A stretch of 64,000 nt of DNA from Bugulina stolonifera. Lineage: Eukaryota > Bryozoa > Gymnolaemata > Cheilostomatida > Bugulidae. Under the pieces are notes generated by a model that was not told where the DNA came from, searched no databases, and saw only the letters and a program-made list of their open reading frames with translations. The translations under genes were made by a program, and so were the position numbers. Below are positions 11,455 through 24,558 of this stretch, one piece after another. How positions within the stretch are numbered: the stretch's first letter is position 1; each line of letters begins with the position of its first letter. The DNA is taken from positions 2,895,501-2,959,500 of the forward strand of contig OW285192.1 in the NCBI GenBank assembly GCA_935421135.1. Direction: 5' to 3'.

Positions 11455-12243
11455 TGTAATGTTTTAGTGCTTGTTTACATAAGGGTGCCGATATGGCACG
11501 AGTATGCGAAGGGCTTGGAGGTTGGTAGAGGACGACCAAGTAACCTTCCACACATTACATAAAGAGTGAACAGTTATTTAGTGCTCTTGTAATTATGTAT
11601 CTTGACGTAGGCCGATGCTGAGACTCATTTAAGAGTCCAGGGTCGACGTAGGTCTGTAGAGTTTATACTCCAAAAGAGTGTAGAAAGAAATTCTGATAAT
11701 CTAGGAACTTAAGCCCGACTCTAGATTCATATAGAATCCGGGATCGACCTAAGCCGTAGATGTGGTGTAGAGATATATGCTTAAACGAGGATGAGGATGA
11801 ACTCGAGCCGTATGGATCTATGGATCCGCTGGTGGAGTTACCCGCCTACAAGAGTAAGCCCTTAGGTTTGAGTTAAGAGATGTTGCTTTATTAGAGCGCA
11901 ATCAACAACTGATTTCATACAGAAAAAATGTGCTGTCTTATATACTAAATATGCTTCCGATAAAAGGTACGATAAGGTATCGGGCATGAACGATAAGGTA
12001 TCGGGTCCGGAACTGATGCAACAACATGGATGATTCCGCCCGACGTCGACCACCAAAAGGGTCGGCCTTGGCACACAAAGTGCTTACAATAGCCCGAAAT
12101 GGAAAGTATATAAATATGGGCCTATTCCAAGATATTGGCCTTCAAAAGTGCATGGTAAAAGACTTAGTCTTGTACAATCAGATATTCATAAGAGAAGATA
12201 ATTGCTTATAATTATAATGTGGGAAAAACCAAGTGTAATTACA
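11455..12243 (-). mobile_element. Solo LTR, second copy
   Basis: It starts TGTAATGTT (reverse complement of an LTR 3' end) and ends AATTACA. It matches, in inverse orientation, the LTR at 36266-37054 over most of its length, and the two have the same length, 789 bp. Shared landmarks are GCTTTATTAGAGCGCAATCA (poly(A) region), the repeated GATAAGGTATCGGG block, and a run on the edge that reads AACCAAGTGTAATTACA. The flanks (ATAT and ATAA) give at best an imperfect target duplication. Confidence 0.7.
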
Positions 12244-12594
12244 ATAATCTGATTGTTGGATAACAATAATAGAGCACACGATAAGTAGTTGATTGTAACA
12301 ATAAGAGTGTAATCATGCATGTACTGTATAATAAATGTAGAAGCCTAGAAGGTAAAACAATAATGCACGAATGAGTAATTAGATGAACAAGTGTGATGCA
12401 TATGTGAATGAATAATCATGTAAACAATGTTAATGCATATAAGGACAAGAACACAGTCTATGTCTTGGCAGGCTATTTCACCGCAATATATCAGTTCTCA
12501 ATGTTGGGTGATAATAAGCATATACTGCACATCCCAAATTTTAATGATGCTGTCAATAGTAGCAAGGAAAATAGCTACATAGTTTTCAAACACC
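12244..12594. other. No gene seen
   Basis: Lies between two inverted LTR copies. An ORF from 12408 is open into the following low-complexity run and lacks support as a gene. Confidence 0.4.
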
Positions 12595-12845
12595 ACTGCT
12601 GCCGCCACCACTTACTACCACCACCACTTACTACCACTACCACCACTTACTACCACCACCACCACTTACTACCACCACCACCACCACCACTACCACCACT
12701 TACTACCACCACCACCACTTACTACCACCACCACCACTTACTATCACCACCACCACCACTTACTACCATCACCACTTACTACCACTACCACCACCACCAC
12801 TTACCACCACCACCACCACTTACTACCACAACTGTCGCCACCACC
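12595..12845. repeat. CCA/CTT-rich simple repeat
   Basis: Irregular tandem CCACCACTTACTAC-type units for 250 bp. Confidence 0.9.
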
Positions 12846-12849
12846 ACCA

Positions 12850-13068
12850 AGATCCTCGATCAACACTACTTCTTTCTACACTCCTTTGGAGTAAAAACCT
12901 ACAGACCTACATCGACCCTGGACACTTCCATGAGTCTCAGCCTTAACCTACGTCTTTATCAACAATCATAGAGCTTAACTAACTGTTCATTCTTTATGTA
13001 ATGTGTGGAAGTTACCTTGGTCGTCCTCTACCAACCTCTAAGCACTTCCCGTACCGTGCTACATTACA
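12850..13068 (+). mobile_element. 3' part of an LTR, plus orientation
   Basis: Reverse complement of the first 220 bp of the LTR at 11455, including the shared block GGTCGTCCTCTACCAACCTC and the terminal CATTACA. Its 5' half is missing and replaced by the simple repeat. Confidence 0.7.
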
Positions 13069-14260
13069 GTATGTTACACAACACCTGGTAATTGATATAC
13101 AATCATGTTAACTACATGTAGCATCCAGCTTGGTCAACTATTATTATCATACACAAGTACATGTATAACATACACCTATATTAATATATACACTACAACT
13201 TAGCAGTAAGGTTAAGAACAGCATACAACTCGGTCAATTAATATCATCCAAAATTTTATTGTGTAATTAATAGTCTGTTCGTTTGGGCTTGTTTAACTTC
13301 CAAACCATTATAGTTTTATACAGTAATTCTCAGTCTTCTTTTAAACAAAATGTTTGTTAAAGTTGTATGCTGTTTAATGTAACCTTGGACCAATAGGCCT
13401 CCAACTAGTTCCAAACTGCATGTTTAAACTGTGACCCGTAATATACAAGGGAACTAGTGTTGTTGGTTTCATTGTCTTTGAACGAAGCTCCATTACACTA
13501 TAGAAGCTATTGCATAATTATTTGTCTCGAAGTATTTTGGGCATCTTACCATCGTGGGAGATAACTGCATATAAAACGGTTTCTATATAATAGCAGTTTC
13601 TCTTCTCCCTAGTACAAGGGGCAAATTTTCATTACACATAGGTGCACAGCTACACCTTGGCATGGATTTTCATGGATTCGAATGCCTACTAAAAGAAAAG
13701 TGATGTTTTGGAAAACGTAAAATTTTTTGAAGTTGTCTGCTACTTGACTTGCATTTCTACTGGCCTTGACTTACACTTGCCTTCAAAATTTTAGAAATGA
13801 CTTGACTTGTTGACTTGCAGTCCGACTTGGAGCCAGCTCTAGTCATTAGGCAGTCCAACATTTACCATAACTTTTATATTTTTATAATCATAAACATGAA
13901 GTATTATTAATATAAGTAAAAATGTTAGCACAAGATAAACACATAAGCGGGTGATATAAAAGAACTATCCATAGTAAAAAGATAAAAACATGTAAAAAAG
14001 GTTAATATAGATAATAAAAGGACAACGTGCACGTTTTGAAGATTGTCAACAGTGATTGAAACATACTGAGTAAATATAGGGACATCTACGGTGAGGTATT
14101 TGAGTGAAAACCTGAGAAAATACAATATATATGTAAATGTAATATAAATAACGATAAATATACATGACAAACATAACAGTCCATGCTTTGCATACTGTCT
14201 TTAGCATACTTTGCTTCCTTTTAAACACAGGGTCAGAGTGGTATTATACTACCATACCCT
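13069..14260. other. Gene-free; ACTTG-rich block
   Basis: No coding signal. A segment at about 13740-13840 repeats ACTTG words, similar in style to 47930-48110, and is probably a degraded repeat. The part nearest 14261 is the 3' flank of the sulfatase gene. Confidence 0.45.
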
Positions 14261-17200
14261 CTAGCAGTTATTACCGTAGTTGAACCACTTAGCTCTCAGA
14301 GTTGTCTGGAGCTCCCTGCCTTTACTTGGTAAATACTCGACAAGGTTTTTATTCTCCCCTGGGTCTTTGTATATATCATAGAGTTCTTCAGATACGATAT
14401 CAGTAAGGTTAGATGTCATTGTTGTCGAGTTAAACGACACCCACATTACATACCTACAAGACACAATAACCATAAATAACAATTCCTGTTTTCCTTTCAA
14501 ACTCTTGCATTACACAGAGATGCCCCATAGTATTGTAATTATGAGAAAGCAGGAGTGTCACTGAACAGCTCTAAACAAAAGTGTTAAAAACTTTCATGTT
14601 TTCTATATAACTGTAATAGTAACTAATGTACACAAACAGTCTATATACCCATCAGATCATGTCCGCCTGAAACAAGAAATGGCATCATGTAGCCATTGTG
14701 ATTTAGTATCGTAACATTTCAAGTTCCTGCTCTAAGGAGAAGAAAACTCCCACTAGCAAGTGAGGCCAACCTGGGGTAGGTTCTATACACAATCCCCAAA
14801 ATACAAATAAACACTCTACAGTGGTAAACATCAAAATAATATAATAAACTTGCTAGCACTCTATTTAACAAAAATATCTGCCTATAAAGGCTATAATAGG
14901 TATAAATACAAAAGGTTACTAGCAGAAGTAGTATAATTTACAGGTGAGAAAGACTAGTAAGCATAAGTATCTAGTAAGATGATGGAGTTAGTTAGAGTAT
15001 TAAATGAGTTGCTGCCAAAGGTGTATCTGCCAACTAAAGGGCAGGCAGACTAGTCAATGATCTATTGCTAGTAGTTGATCTACTTTGACTAAAGGTTTCT
15101 ATGTTAAAAATACAATAATACAATAATAAATCATAGCTGAAAACCTGCAATGAACCAAATCATTTCGGCAGCACTGGATGGTTGTTTTTCAGCTACTTTT
15201 GAAGCTATGAAAATTGCCTGGGTCACAGAAATTAGTCAGAGCTACTGCTACTGATAGCTACTGATAGAAAGTTCACTGAGAGTAACGATTGTTGTGATGG
15301 ACATACAAAAATATTGACAGTTTCACACAATAGCTAACAATTACATTGTTTTGCATTAACTTCTTATTCTAATCATACATTTTAATGAATAAAATGGTGT
15401 AATAAAGTATAACTCTTAAACCAACTAGTCTCAAACTTTTGGTAATGACTTTGCTACCACATCCAATGTACATTGAAAACTGTTCAAAAATGGTAGGTTA
15501 AAGTTAATTCCACCAAAATCATAATGCAAATCAGTAGTACCACCGCGTTGAGAGAATAATTGCAAACTCAGTCAATTGCTGTAGACCAAACTCTGATATA
15601 GGAAGAGAAATAAGATGTGGACTAATATTAATAACAGACAAGTAAGCTTGTTAAGGGGACTCTGAGCACACTAGAAATAGCATTAGTATGTAAGTCTGCA
15701 CAGGGGTGGACAAAAAGGGGGTTCCCTCCACCCCCCAACCTTCCTAGCAGAAATTCATAGATCAGTAACAGTGAGAGGAGACCAAAGAAATAGAATGTAG
15801 TAGTTAGCATAGCATAACATCTGGTTACCATAGAGTGGTGCTGGGTATAACCCACACGGAGTGTATTACTATTAGTGTGATAGTGTACATTGGGATATAC
15901 TATTTAATATTAATAGGCATATAATATGTACATGTATGTATACTAAATACACTGTACAGTTATACACTTGTAACACACAAGTACATGGATGGACAAGTAC
16001 CTGGATTGACATGTATATATAATATTATTGATAACATACCATGCTGCATTCTGTCTGAGATATCACCTAGTAGAAGATATATTACGTACAATGGCGTACA
16101 GTAGCGACCTATTTACTATACAGCAGAATATTATACTATGCATGGTACATGATTATACAATTATAAATCAGCTGAATGTCTGACAATGCAAGCATCTATA
16201 TTTACATTATCAGTGCTGTACAGACCTGTAGCGAGTAGTCTTGATAGCGTAGCCCATGTACCTAATATCACGAGCACTAGGGGTGTCACTGTTAGGTTGA
16301 GGTAGCAGAGAAGGCCGAGGGTACTGACTAAAGCTAACATTTGCTGTGTTCCTGCTCTTTTCACCCCTCATCAGTGGTACGAGGCTGTATATCAGAGAGT
16401 AAATTTATATACGTGTATGTACATGTTATATACATACAGGTAATAAGGGTACTAACTGGCGATACGATTGTACAGTCACTGTGATACAGCAGATTACTAA
16501 TAAATAAGACATCCATAGAGAGTAAATCTTTATCATATGAATGAATAGAAGCATCTAGAACATTGGTTAAATAATGGACTGTAATAATAATATGTTCTCA
16601 TCACAACAGTAAACATGTGCATGGAAACAGAGGTTATCATCTGATTGATTAGCTAAGAAATGCCTCAAATACAAGTTCACCAAATGTGTTTATTAATGAA
16701 TTCCTTACTGTAACTATCTAGTGTGCTGCTTGTACATTTCTTGGTCAACAAAGATGAGAATTGTCTTCCCTTTTGAAGTGTAAAGTTAAGGAAAGGCAAC
16801 TCCTTGGAAGGGAAATAATGCACTATGGCTATACAACATGGCTGTATGTTTATATGATACAAAGATGACTGGTAGTAACAGGAGATGTAAATACTGACCT
16901 TTGACCCTCAGTACAAGTAGTTGTAGTAGTATCAGTACACTGTCTGAGCAGTTGAAACCCAGCAAGCTCTACCAACGTAGGGAATATATCTACCAACTCC
17001 ACCATCTTGTACACTGTATAAATATACATGTAAGCATGTACACCATCTTGTATACTGAATAAATATACAGTCATGTAATTAACATGTACACCATAGACAG
17101 GTGTACATCATAGACATCCATACCATAGATATATGGTAAAGGGACATTTCGAAACTTTCTTTTGGAGTTTGGAGATTAAGGATTGGAGTTTGGGGATTAG

Positions 17201-20200
17201 GATTTGGGGTTGGAATTAAGGGATTGGAGTTAGGAATTCGGGTTTGTGGTTTTGTCGAACAGTCCAGTCGAACAGTCCAGTTGAACAGTCCAGTCGAACA
17301 GTCCAGTCGAACAGTCCAGTCGAACAGTCCAGTCCAGTCGCAAATTCTAAATATGTATACCGTAGACATGAATACCATAGACATGATACTCACCGTTAGC
17401 TGAAGAAGTATTCATCACAGAGGGAGGTGTGTAGATACTTAGAGGCACCCGAGTAGCGACATCATAGTTACTGAATTTGGCCCATTCACCGTGTTCTCCC
17501 AACGACCAGCCTGGATATGTACAGCAGTTCCATCAGACTATTACCAGTATAACAGCATGACTAACTAATGGTTCATCTACTAACTAATACAAACATGCTA
17601 GAGGCTGCAGTTGAAGATTGATGTTGGTTCCGTGATACAACCAGAATGATCTGCCTTTCATGGCACATTGCCAAATGCCAATTAATAGCACATTGCCAAA
17701 TGCCAATTAATAGCACATTGCCAGGTGCTAGCTAGTGAGCTGACCAGGGTGACATAGATAGGTAAATGGAAGAGTGGGTGGACTCTCGACTGACCAATGG
17801 ACTTAGTTCAAACTGCTGAACTAATTACTGTATAATACATGCTTGCAGTACTACATGTACATGATAATACTAACCGTGATCTGATAGTAGTACTATGATG
17901 GTGTTATTCCATAAAGAGTTCTTATCTACACCTGCAAGCACTTGTCCCACCATGTCATCCAGATACGACACAGACGCATAGTAACTCCTTATTAGCTTTT
18001 TCTGCAACATACAGCACCTGTTGATCACTGACTGCATGTTACAACATTCAGCGCCTGTTTATCACTGATTGGATGCTGCAACATAAAGCACCTGTTAATC
18101 ACTGTCTGCATGACATCAATGTTAGAATAATAGTGCACAGTGGTAGGATGATGTTTTTAGCATACAATGTATATATGAAGTGAATGAATGTATTAAATGT
18201 TAACTGCACACACCATTTGGTTAAGAGGGGTATATCACAATATTCATACCTGGAAGTGCTCCGGTATCTGGCCGTACGGAAAAGATATGTTTAACCTTGA
18301 CACATCATCTCGTGACTTGAGATGCATAAATGGGTTCCAGGCCACACTTGGTAGGCCAGAAGGCTTCTTATGATTCACTGCTAATCTCATCTCCGATAGT
18401 TTATATAGATCTGTGGAGAAAACATGAGGTCAAAGGTCACCGCTGATAGGTCATTTAATCAAATCATTACAGTGTACTCTTTCATGAATTGAATTCAGCA
18501 AATCACAGTGGCCAGTAGAACAAAATACAGTGAAATATAGTACATTTTGATATTATTAGTTAGACACAATATTATATTACACTATCATGTTTGATTAAAT
18601 AATTTATTTGTTTGTGATTCGGCGATTCAGAGGAGGGTTAACCATACAATGTGCAATAGAGGAGGCAATTCTTGCAAAATTTCACCTTCATCTATAGGGA
18701 TATGTTATACACAATATAGTGTATATTTCACCTTTATCTATATGGATATATTATACGCAATAGTGTATATTTCACCTTCCTCTATATGGTACATATTATA
18801 CTTACAGCGTATATTTCGCTGCATTCACTTCCAGAGACAGGTGCACTTTCACTTGAGTAACCACATAAGCCCATGCAGAAGTTGTCTCCTCCATTGGACA
18901 TTATATGGTTAACCCACAACCGTTAGTACAATAACTATGGACACACCTATCAACAGAGAACACATACAAACCATCATAGTGATGAGGATATCTGAACGGT
19001 ACGTGGGGTTTATGGAACCCAACAGCCAATAAGAAAGGTCTCCGCATCGAGGACAGTTTAGCCAGCTTGTCCAATGCGGTGCGTGCCGTCTGTATGTCGG
19101 GCAATGTCTGCTCGGGCTGAGAGGCAACCTTCACTGGGCACACCACGTTTGCATGCAGTTTACCATCTTCATTTGAACACAGCTACAATATAGATGGGTA
19201 TATATCTGATTCTATAGCCTCTAGTATCTCATCATTATTTGTAAAACTAACAGCTGCATATATTCTAACCTTATTATTCTCGTACTTAAATGAAGATGGG
19301 TGGTAAGGTCTCTCTGTCCAACTGTAAGGATAGTCGTCTGTATGTCCGGATAACCCCGCTACAACAGAGACATACACATACAAATTAATGCATAACCATA
19401 TGAATCTGTATTGAATATCTAAGTATTATACTGTACTCTCCTAAACCACTAGACAACTCTAGGACCTTACAGGATGTTGATGCAATGTCATGATTCTGAC
19501 AGTTCCACCAATCAGTAAACACTTGAACAAGTCGCTGACAGATCTACAACATCGATTGCTATGAAGAATCCGTCTAGTTCAACAAGGTGTAGCTGGCGGG
19601 AGATATTGGGCCTGTGTGCTTGTAACACCAGCTGAATGCACATTGGAACATGTGTAGACAAAGTTAAGGTAGAAAGGTAGAACAGAAATATAAACAACAT
19701 AGTACATTAATAGTACATTATGTCGATGACTGCATTTAAAACCACATAATCAGGTAACAAACCCAGTATAAATCAAATAGGCTAATATTCTCTGAAGCAG
19801 ACATTATAGTGATAGAGTCAGCAGCTATACAGATGCACTAGAATAGTGATATCTGAGCCGTTTCCACTTACATAGATGAAATACTTTTCCCAGTGACACT
19901 GTGTAGTATTGGTGCTCTGACTCCTTGAAGAATTGAGGAAGGGACGTAAAGTTACCAGCCCGAGTTCTCCAGTAAGGTAAATGCTGATCAAACACACCCA
20001 GAGTATCAGGCCGCCTGCTTGTCAGAAATGATGTTCTACTTGGTCCACACACTGCAAACTGACAAACCATGCAAGAGTTGGACAGACAATTGAAGAAGAG
20101 TCTAAGATGATATTATACGGATTATACTAAATTAGTAGTAGCTGATCAAAACTCACTATAAATATGCAAATGTTTGTTTACCTGGCAGTGAGCATTCTGG

Positions 20201-20394
20201 AACCTCGTGGAAACTCTCACGAGACGGTTGATATTGGGAGAATGAACCACATGGTTTCCATAAGTACGAAGAGCTGGCCTTAGGTCATCAACTACTAGCA
20301 TAAGTATGTTCGGGGGTCGACCAATGGCACTGGTCACACACAGGATGACGATTAAAGATATTAGCAATTTAGTGCATTGTGGCAGTCTCACCAT
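14261..20394 (-). CDS. IDS: Iduronate-2-sulfatase, ten coding exons
   Basis: Removes the 2-sulfate from iduronate residues of heparan and dermatan sulfate in the lysosome. Exons in order: 20394-20182, 20058-19872, 19358-19270, 19182-18972, 18410-18250, 18001-17875, 17510-17394, 17013-16899, 16384-16226, 14453-14261. All junctions are GT-AG and all phases agree, giving about 523 residues (human enzyme 550). A signal peptide (residues 1-25) precedes [12 protein letters not shown], with the metal-binding Asp pair. [11 protein letters not shown] (Cys75) is the C-x-P-S-R site converted to formylglycine. [11 protein letters not shown] and SDHG followed by [20 protein letters not shown] supply further catalytic and metal ligands, so the enzyme looks active. 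Also typical are GKVFH, YSW and QYPRPS. Introns hold a TTAA-flanked MITE, tandem repeats and duplicated splice acceptors. The neighbouring genes are unrelated. Confidence 0.93.
17000..17070 (-). repeat. Tandem duplication of the exon 8 acceptor
   Basis: The block ACCATCTTGTAYACTG plus ATAAATATACA occurs twice, 41 bp apart (17001 and 17042). Each copy carries the sulfatase exon 8 acceptor and its first codons (CAG then TRTACAAGATGGT on the minus strand). The copy nearer the exon body is the one that gives the conserved protein. Confidence 0.75.
17128..17345 (+). repeat. Dispersed repeat R1, copy in sulfatase intron 7
   Basis: Begins GGTAAAGGGACATTTCGAAA and includes GGGTTAGG-like runs. It ends in a tandem array of the 14-bp unit AACAGTCCAGTCGA (17255-17338). 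Related copies of the same orientation lie at 52356-52615 and 54664-54870. Confidence 0.6.
18002..18115 (-). repeat. Tandem repeat next to the exon 6 acceptor
   Basis: Three copies of a 45-50-bp unit containing CAGCACCTGTTGATCACTG. On the minus strand the unit includes GTGCTGTATGTTGCAG, the acceptor that precedes exon 6, so acceptor-like sites recur upstream. Confidence 0.7.
18636..18914. mobile_element. piggyBac-type MITE in sulfatase intron 4
   Basis: Terminal inverted repeats of about 30 bp start GGTTAACCATACAATGTGCA and end in the near complement. Each end contains TTAA, the piggyBac target site, followed inward by CCATA. The interior is built of three copies of a roughly 45-bp unit (18680-18815: TTTCACCTT, TCTATA, GGATAT, GTGTATA). 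It carries no ORF of its own. Confidence 0.65.
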
Positions 20395-22609
20395 CTTTCA
20401 CCTCATCTTGTCAACTAAATGTAAACATGAGGTCACTACACAATTCCTTTATATCAAGGAAGACAAACGAAAATTAGGAAAAGAGCTTCTTGTTTTTTCA
20501 AAACGTAAATGAATAAATTCTCAAACATTGATCAACCATGTTTTAAAAATTAACACACCAGTAAAGAGAAGCATTGCTGTTTGTCATCTGAGAATACACA
20601 TTGTGCAACAATTACCAACATGGATGAAATCTGTTGCTAAATACTAGGTAATTTAGAAACAGGTGGTTATGATTAATCTCTAATAGACGAAAATATTTTT
20701 TTCCACTTTGATAAACTTTAGGTGATGTTACCTGTTAAAATATAGAGTACAATGACAAAGAAATTAAATAGTGAAACTGTGTGCATCAGAAGGTATTCAA
20801 CATGAAATGCTTCGATTGATTGTTTGGTGAACGTTAATAGTGAATGCATATTTAATAACTTCCCTTGGCTTAGCTGCTTATCATTATTTAGACATATATT
20901 AACATAATTATTGTTGCGTGGCTGACCATTCATGAGCAATGACTGTACCATAAGTTAGACCTGCATAAAAAGGGTCTCATAGTTATCAAGGAGTGAGAGG
21001 AGAAGGGAGCTCGGTTTATGGAGTGAGACCTATGGCACAGTCAACCCGATTACATTATGTGATTAACAAGTATAGGCTAAAGGCATTGACATCTTTGTTG
21101 GCAGAGCCAAGAGTTTCCAGGCAAAGTGTCAGAGTGTAATCTACTCCACTTGTGAATAGGCTATTTATGGTATGATTGAGGGCAACATTTGCCAATAAAA
21201 AGAACCTGTAGCCCACGAATATGGAACATTACATTTCTCATCTTGATGGTAAATCGATGGCCTGCTCATGATTTACATCACAATACTTACATTCAACATT
21301 AGAAGCTTAACTGAAGTGAATGAGACTACAGAGAACATGAAATCAATGTAGCTATCGTAAAGACCCTCTTCAACCAAATTCAAAGAGAGGATAATATAGC
21401 CTACACGGTAGGATCCATGAACGTTGGTTAATTTAATGAACTAGGAAGTTATGGTTTCTATACAATTTAAATAAATATCAAAATTGATTTAATCAGATCT
21501 ACAATGATCACTGACTTTAATATTGCACACACATACATGTAGATAACTACTACAAACTGACAAGTCAATGAAATAAATCAATTGAGCCAACTCTGCAACT
21601 TCTAGGCTAAAGGTCAGTATTATAGGAGCTGAAAGTGAGACCAACATCTACCAGAAACACTTGGGATCCAGACCTCTGCTAGTTAGAGTAAGGCCTTTTG
21701 AGACAGACAATTCTCTGAGCCCTCTCTGGATACCTGTCTTTGTAAGTGTATACATGTACAATGTAGATCAAACACGACTACATGTTGTTCTAAAAAAATT
21801 GTAGAATCGCCCCATTTTCCCAAGTAATTAGACATACGCCCTATATGATGAAGTTATATATCATTAAAATATCTCACATCAGTTCTTCAATTTTCAAATT
21901 CAAAATCAAACACAACATGACCAACCAAAAACAACCATTCCAGATAACTCGTAGTCATTTTGATAGCACAAAAAATTTTGAAGGGAAATTTAGAACAAAA
22001 GGAACTTGGAGCAATAAAAAATAAATAGACTATTTACTTGATAGCATTGGTGTAGAGAATGACAAGAGTATTTAGGAATTCTGAAAGAACCAATTATTGA
22101 ATGAATGAAAACAGAGGCATTTTAGTTCACGCCAAAATTCATGAAAGCAAGTAATTTGTACTCATCTGGTAGAGTAGGCTAGATGAAGTTAGGACAATAC
22201 CAATCAAATTAGAGTTTTAGAACTAAATGTCGAAATTGGAGTTTCTAGATAGAACAACAGCATTAGCCTACACGTGGGGATGGTATTCTAGTTCTGCTGT
22301 AGACTAGATGGACCCAAGGAAGTTCAAAATCAACATTGGTCTTAGATTTTGATTATTTATATAATTTATATTTATGTTAGAATCATGTTATAATTACTAT
22401 TTATTATCAATTATAAAAGATATATTTTATGAGAGAAATAGAAAGAATGATTAGAATCAGAGTGAACCAGTAGAGTAGCAGTAGGTCTCTTTAGTAATAT
22501 TCTGATTCCAAATTGAAATTAATTGAAATACATGGTTTAATAACTTCATAAAAGAAAACAATTCCAGTAAAATAAATTTCAATAAAAAGAATAAGAATTG
22601 GTTGATTAA
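20395..22609. other. Intergenic, no gene seen
   Basis: Upstream of the sulfatase start, so its promoter should lie in the first few hundred bases, but no TATA or initiator could be supported. The rest is AT-rich with many stops. Confidence 0.5.
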
Positions 22610-23530
22610 TCACCAAAATATATTTATTAATACCAAGAAGTGAACAATGATCAGGAATCCATGGAGTTTCAGAAAAACATTGATGCTGTACAAGAATGGT
22701 CCCAAAGATGGAAAATGCCTTTTAATGCATCCAAATGCCATGCGATGGCTTTCAATGTCGGTGCGCAACTACCAGCATACAGACTAGGTACTACTGTGAT
22801 TCCTTGGACTGATAAAACTCGTTATCTTGGGATAACCCTACAACAGGATTTGAAGTTTGATCAACACATCGCTCAAAAAACAGTCAAAGCAAGCAGAATA
22901 CTGGGAGCTATCAAACATACTCTACACTGTGCACCGACCAAAAGTCGATTACTTGCATACACTAGTTTGTGTAGACCAATCCTGGAGTATGCAGACACCG
23001 TGTGGGATCCAACAAGTAAGCAGACCATTGAATACATAGAAAGGATTCAGTGTAAAGCAGTTCGCTTCATCAGTAATCTAAAGGGACGTGAAAGTGTCAC
23101 TGCAGCCAAAAATCTTCTTGGACTAGTACCCCTCGAGTGTAGGAGACGAAATCATCGAATGACTTTACTTCACAAAATTCTCCAAGATGAAGAGAGCCAC
23201 AATACACTATCCTCCAGTTACAATGAAATTGTTGAAAGCCGCTCGCAAACAACCATGACAACCAGAGCTGCAGCCAGAGGCGAACTAACATCAATTTCTG
23301 CCACAACCAATGTATACCATAATAGTTTTCTCCCTCGAACAATCCGAGATATAAGAATTGGCTATCCCGAATAAAAGTAAATCAGCGATACGCTGTATTA
23401 TTGACCTTTTCACTGTAGCACACTGTTAGTAATGAGGCATTCAACTTGCACAATTTGTGATAATAGAATGTTCTATCAACGACGAGTGAGTAACGAGTGA
23501 ATTATAATAATAATTTTAACTTATATTATT
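22610..23530 (+). mobile_element. 5'-truncated LINE with reverse transcriptase C-terminus
   Basis: An open frame at 22640-23374 matches the end of a non-LTR reverse transcriptase: WKMPFNASKCHAMAF, then TRYLGITLQQDLKFDQHI, RPILEYADTVWDP and NSFLPRTIRD. This is the region after the palm, the thumb and C-terminal part seen in CR1/L2/Jockey-like elements. The catalytic palm (FxDD) is absent because the copy is 5'-truncated, as usual for LINEs. The frame is intact, so the insertion is fairly young. A TAA stop at 23372 is followed by an AT-rich 3' region. Confidence 0.85.
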
Positions 23531-24558
23531 TATTTTTTATATACAAGATCAAGGAGTAAGAAGAGTACTCCTTGATAAGATTAAGTCGATAAGACTATCA
23601 GTTATCACTCAAATTCCTAAAATCTACCGTCGCTGTCGGCGTAGCTATTTGCAACCTGGTTCAGCTTACCAGTGTATATCAATTCTCACAACTACTGCAC
23701 TCTAGACTAATCTCTATGTAGTATTATCAATTATCATCTAACATGAATTTTTGCATTAATTAGTAATTCTATGATTTAACCCAATAAAGCAACTAGCCCG
23801 GAATCTATAAATGTTCACAGTGCTAGCTGTTCTGCTCTGTATTATAGTAATTATTGTTAACAATTGTGGACTCCAGGCTATTATAAACTTTCCAATTCGA
23901 AGCCAATGCAAAGATATCTTTGGCCAATGCGCAACTTGAGAAAACGCAACTACTAACAGAATATGTCTATTTTATTGTTCCGACAACTTCTGCTTAGTGG
24001 TGATGGTAGTAGTCTCTAGTTTGCAGTACATCATTCTCTACATTATGGGCTATGGATCTTATGGTCATCATCCACCTCGCTCCTCAGCTTTATTTATTCT
24101 ATTTCTAACACTGGTACATGTGCATGCAACAACAACAATTCAGAATGTACGTGAGAAATTGTCAAATTTCCATTTTTGCAATGTTACTGCGGCTCCTTGG
24201 TGTTACTGCAAGTTTATGGGCTATTAAGCATAATTAGAAGTTGTTCTCTCCTAACCTTGCAAAGTTCCTCGCGTGGTCTTTAAACTGGCGGCAGTTGTCT
24301 TCCCATCTAGAAACTTTAGCTTTAGAATACACTTCATCTGCGTCTCATCAAAGACAAATTAATAGTGTCTGTTGTGGATGATTTCCGACTGATTAAAGTC
24401 GCTTACAGCTGTACTAAATCAATCATTTCTGGATAAAGTGAAAGTATCCTTGCGGTCGCTATTCAGGGTCCTGCAGATATATGAAACCAACCAAGCGTAA
24501 GGTTAGTAGATATCTAGTAACTTTTATATAATAATATGTCTATGTAGTCGGCCTATCC
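23531..24558. other. No gene seen
   Basis: AT-rich. At 24225-24260 there is half of the hairpin-MITE family (TAATTAGAAGTTGTTCTCTC). Confidence 0.5.

Noticed and set aside
12408..12971. 187-residue ORF with His/Pro/Thr repeats
   Set aside because: Most of it is translated CCA-rich simple repeat and an LTR fragment.
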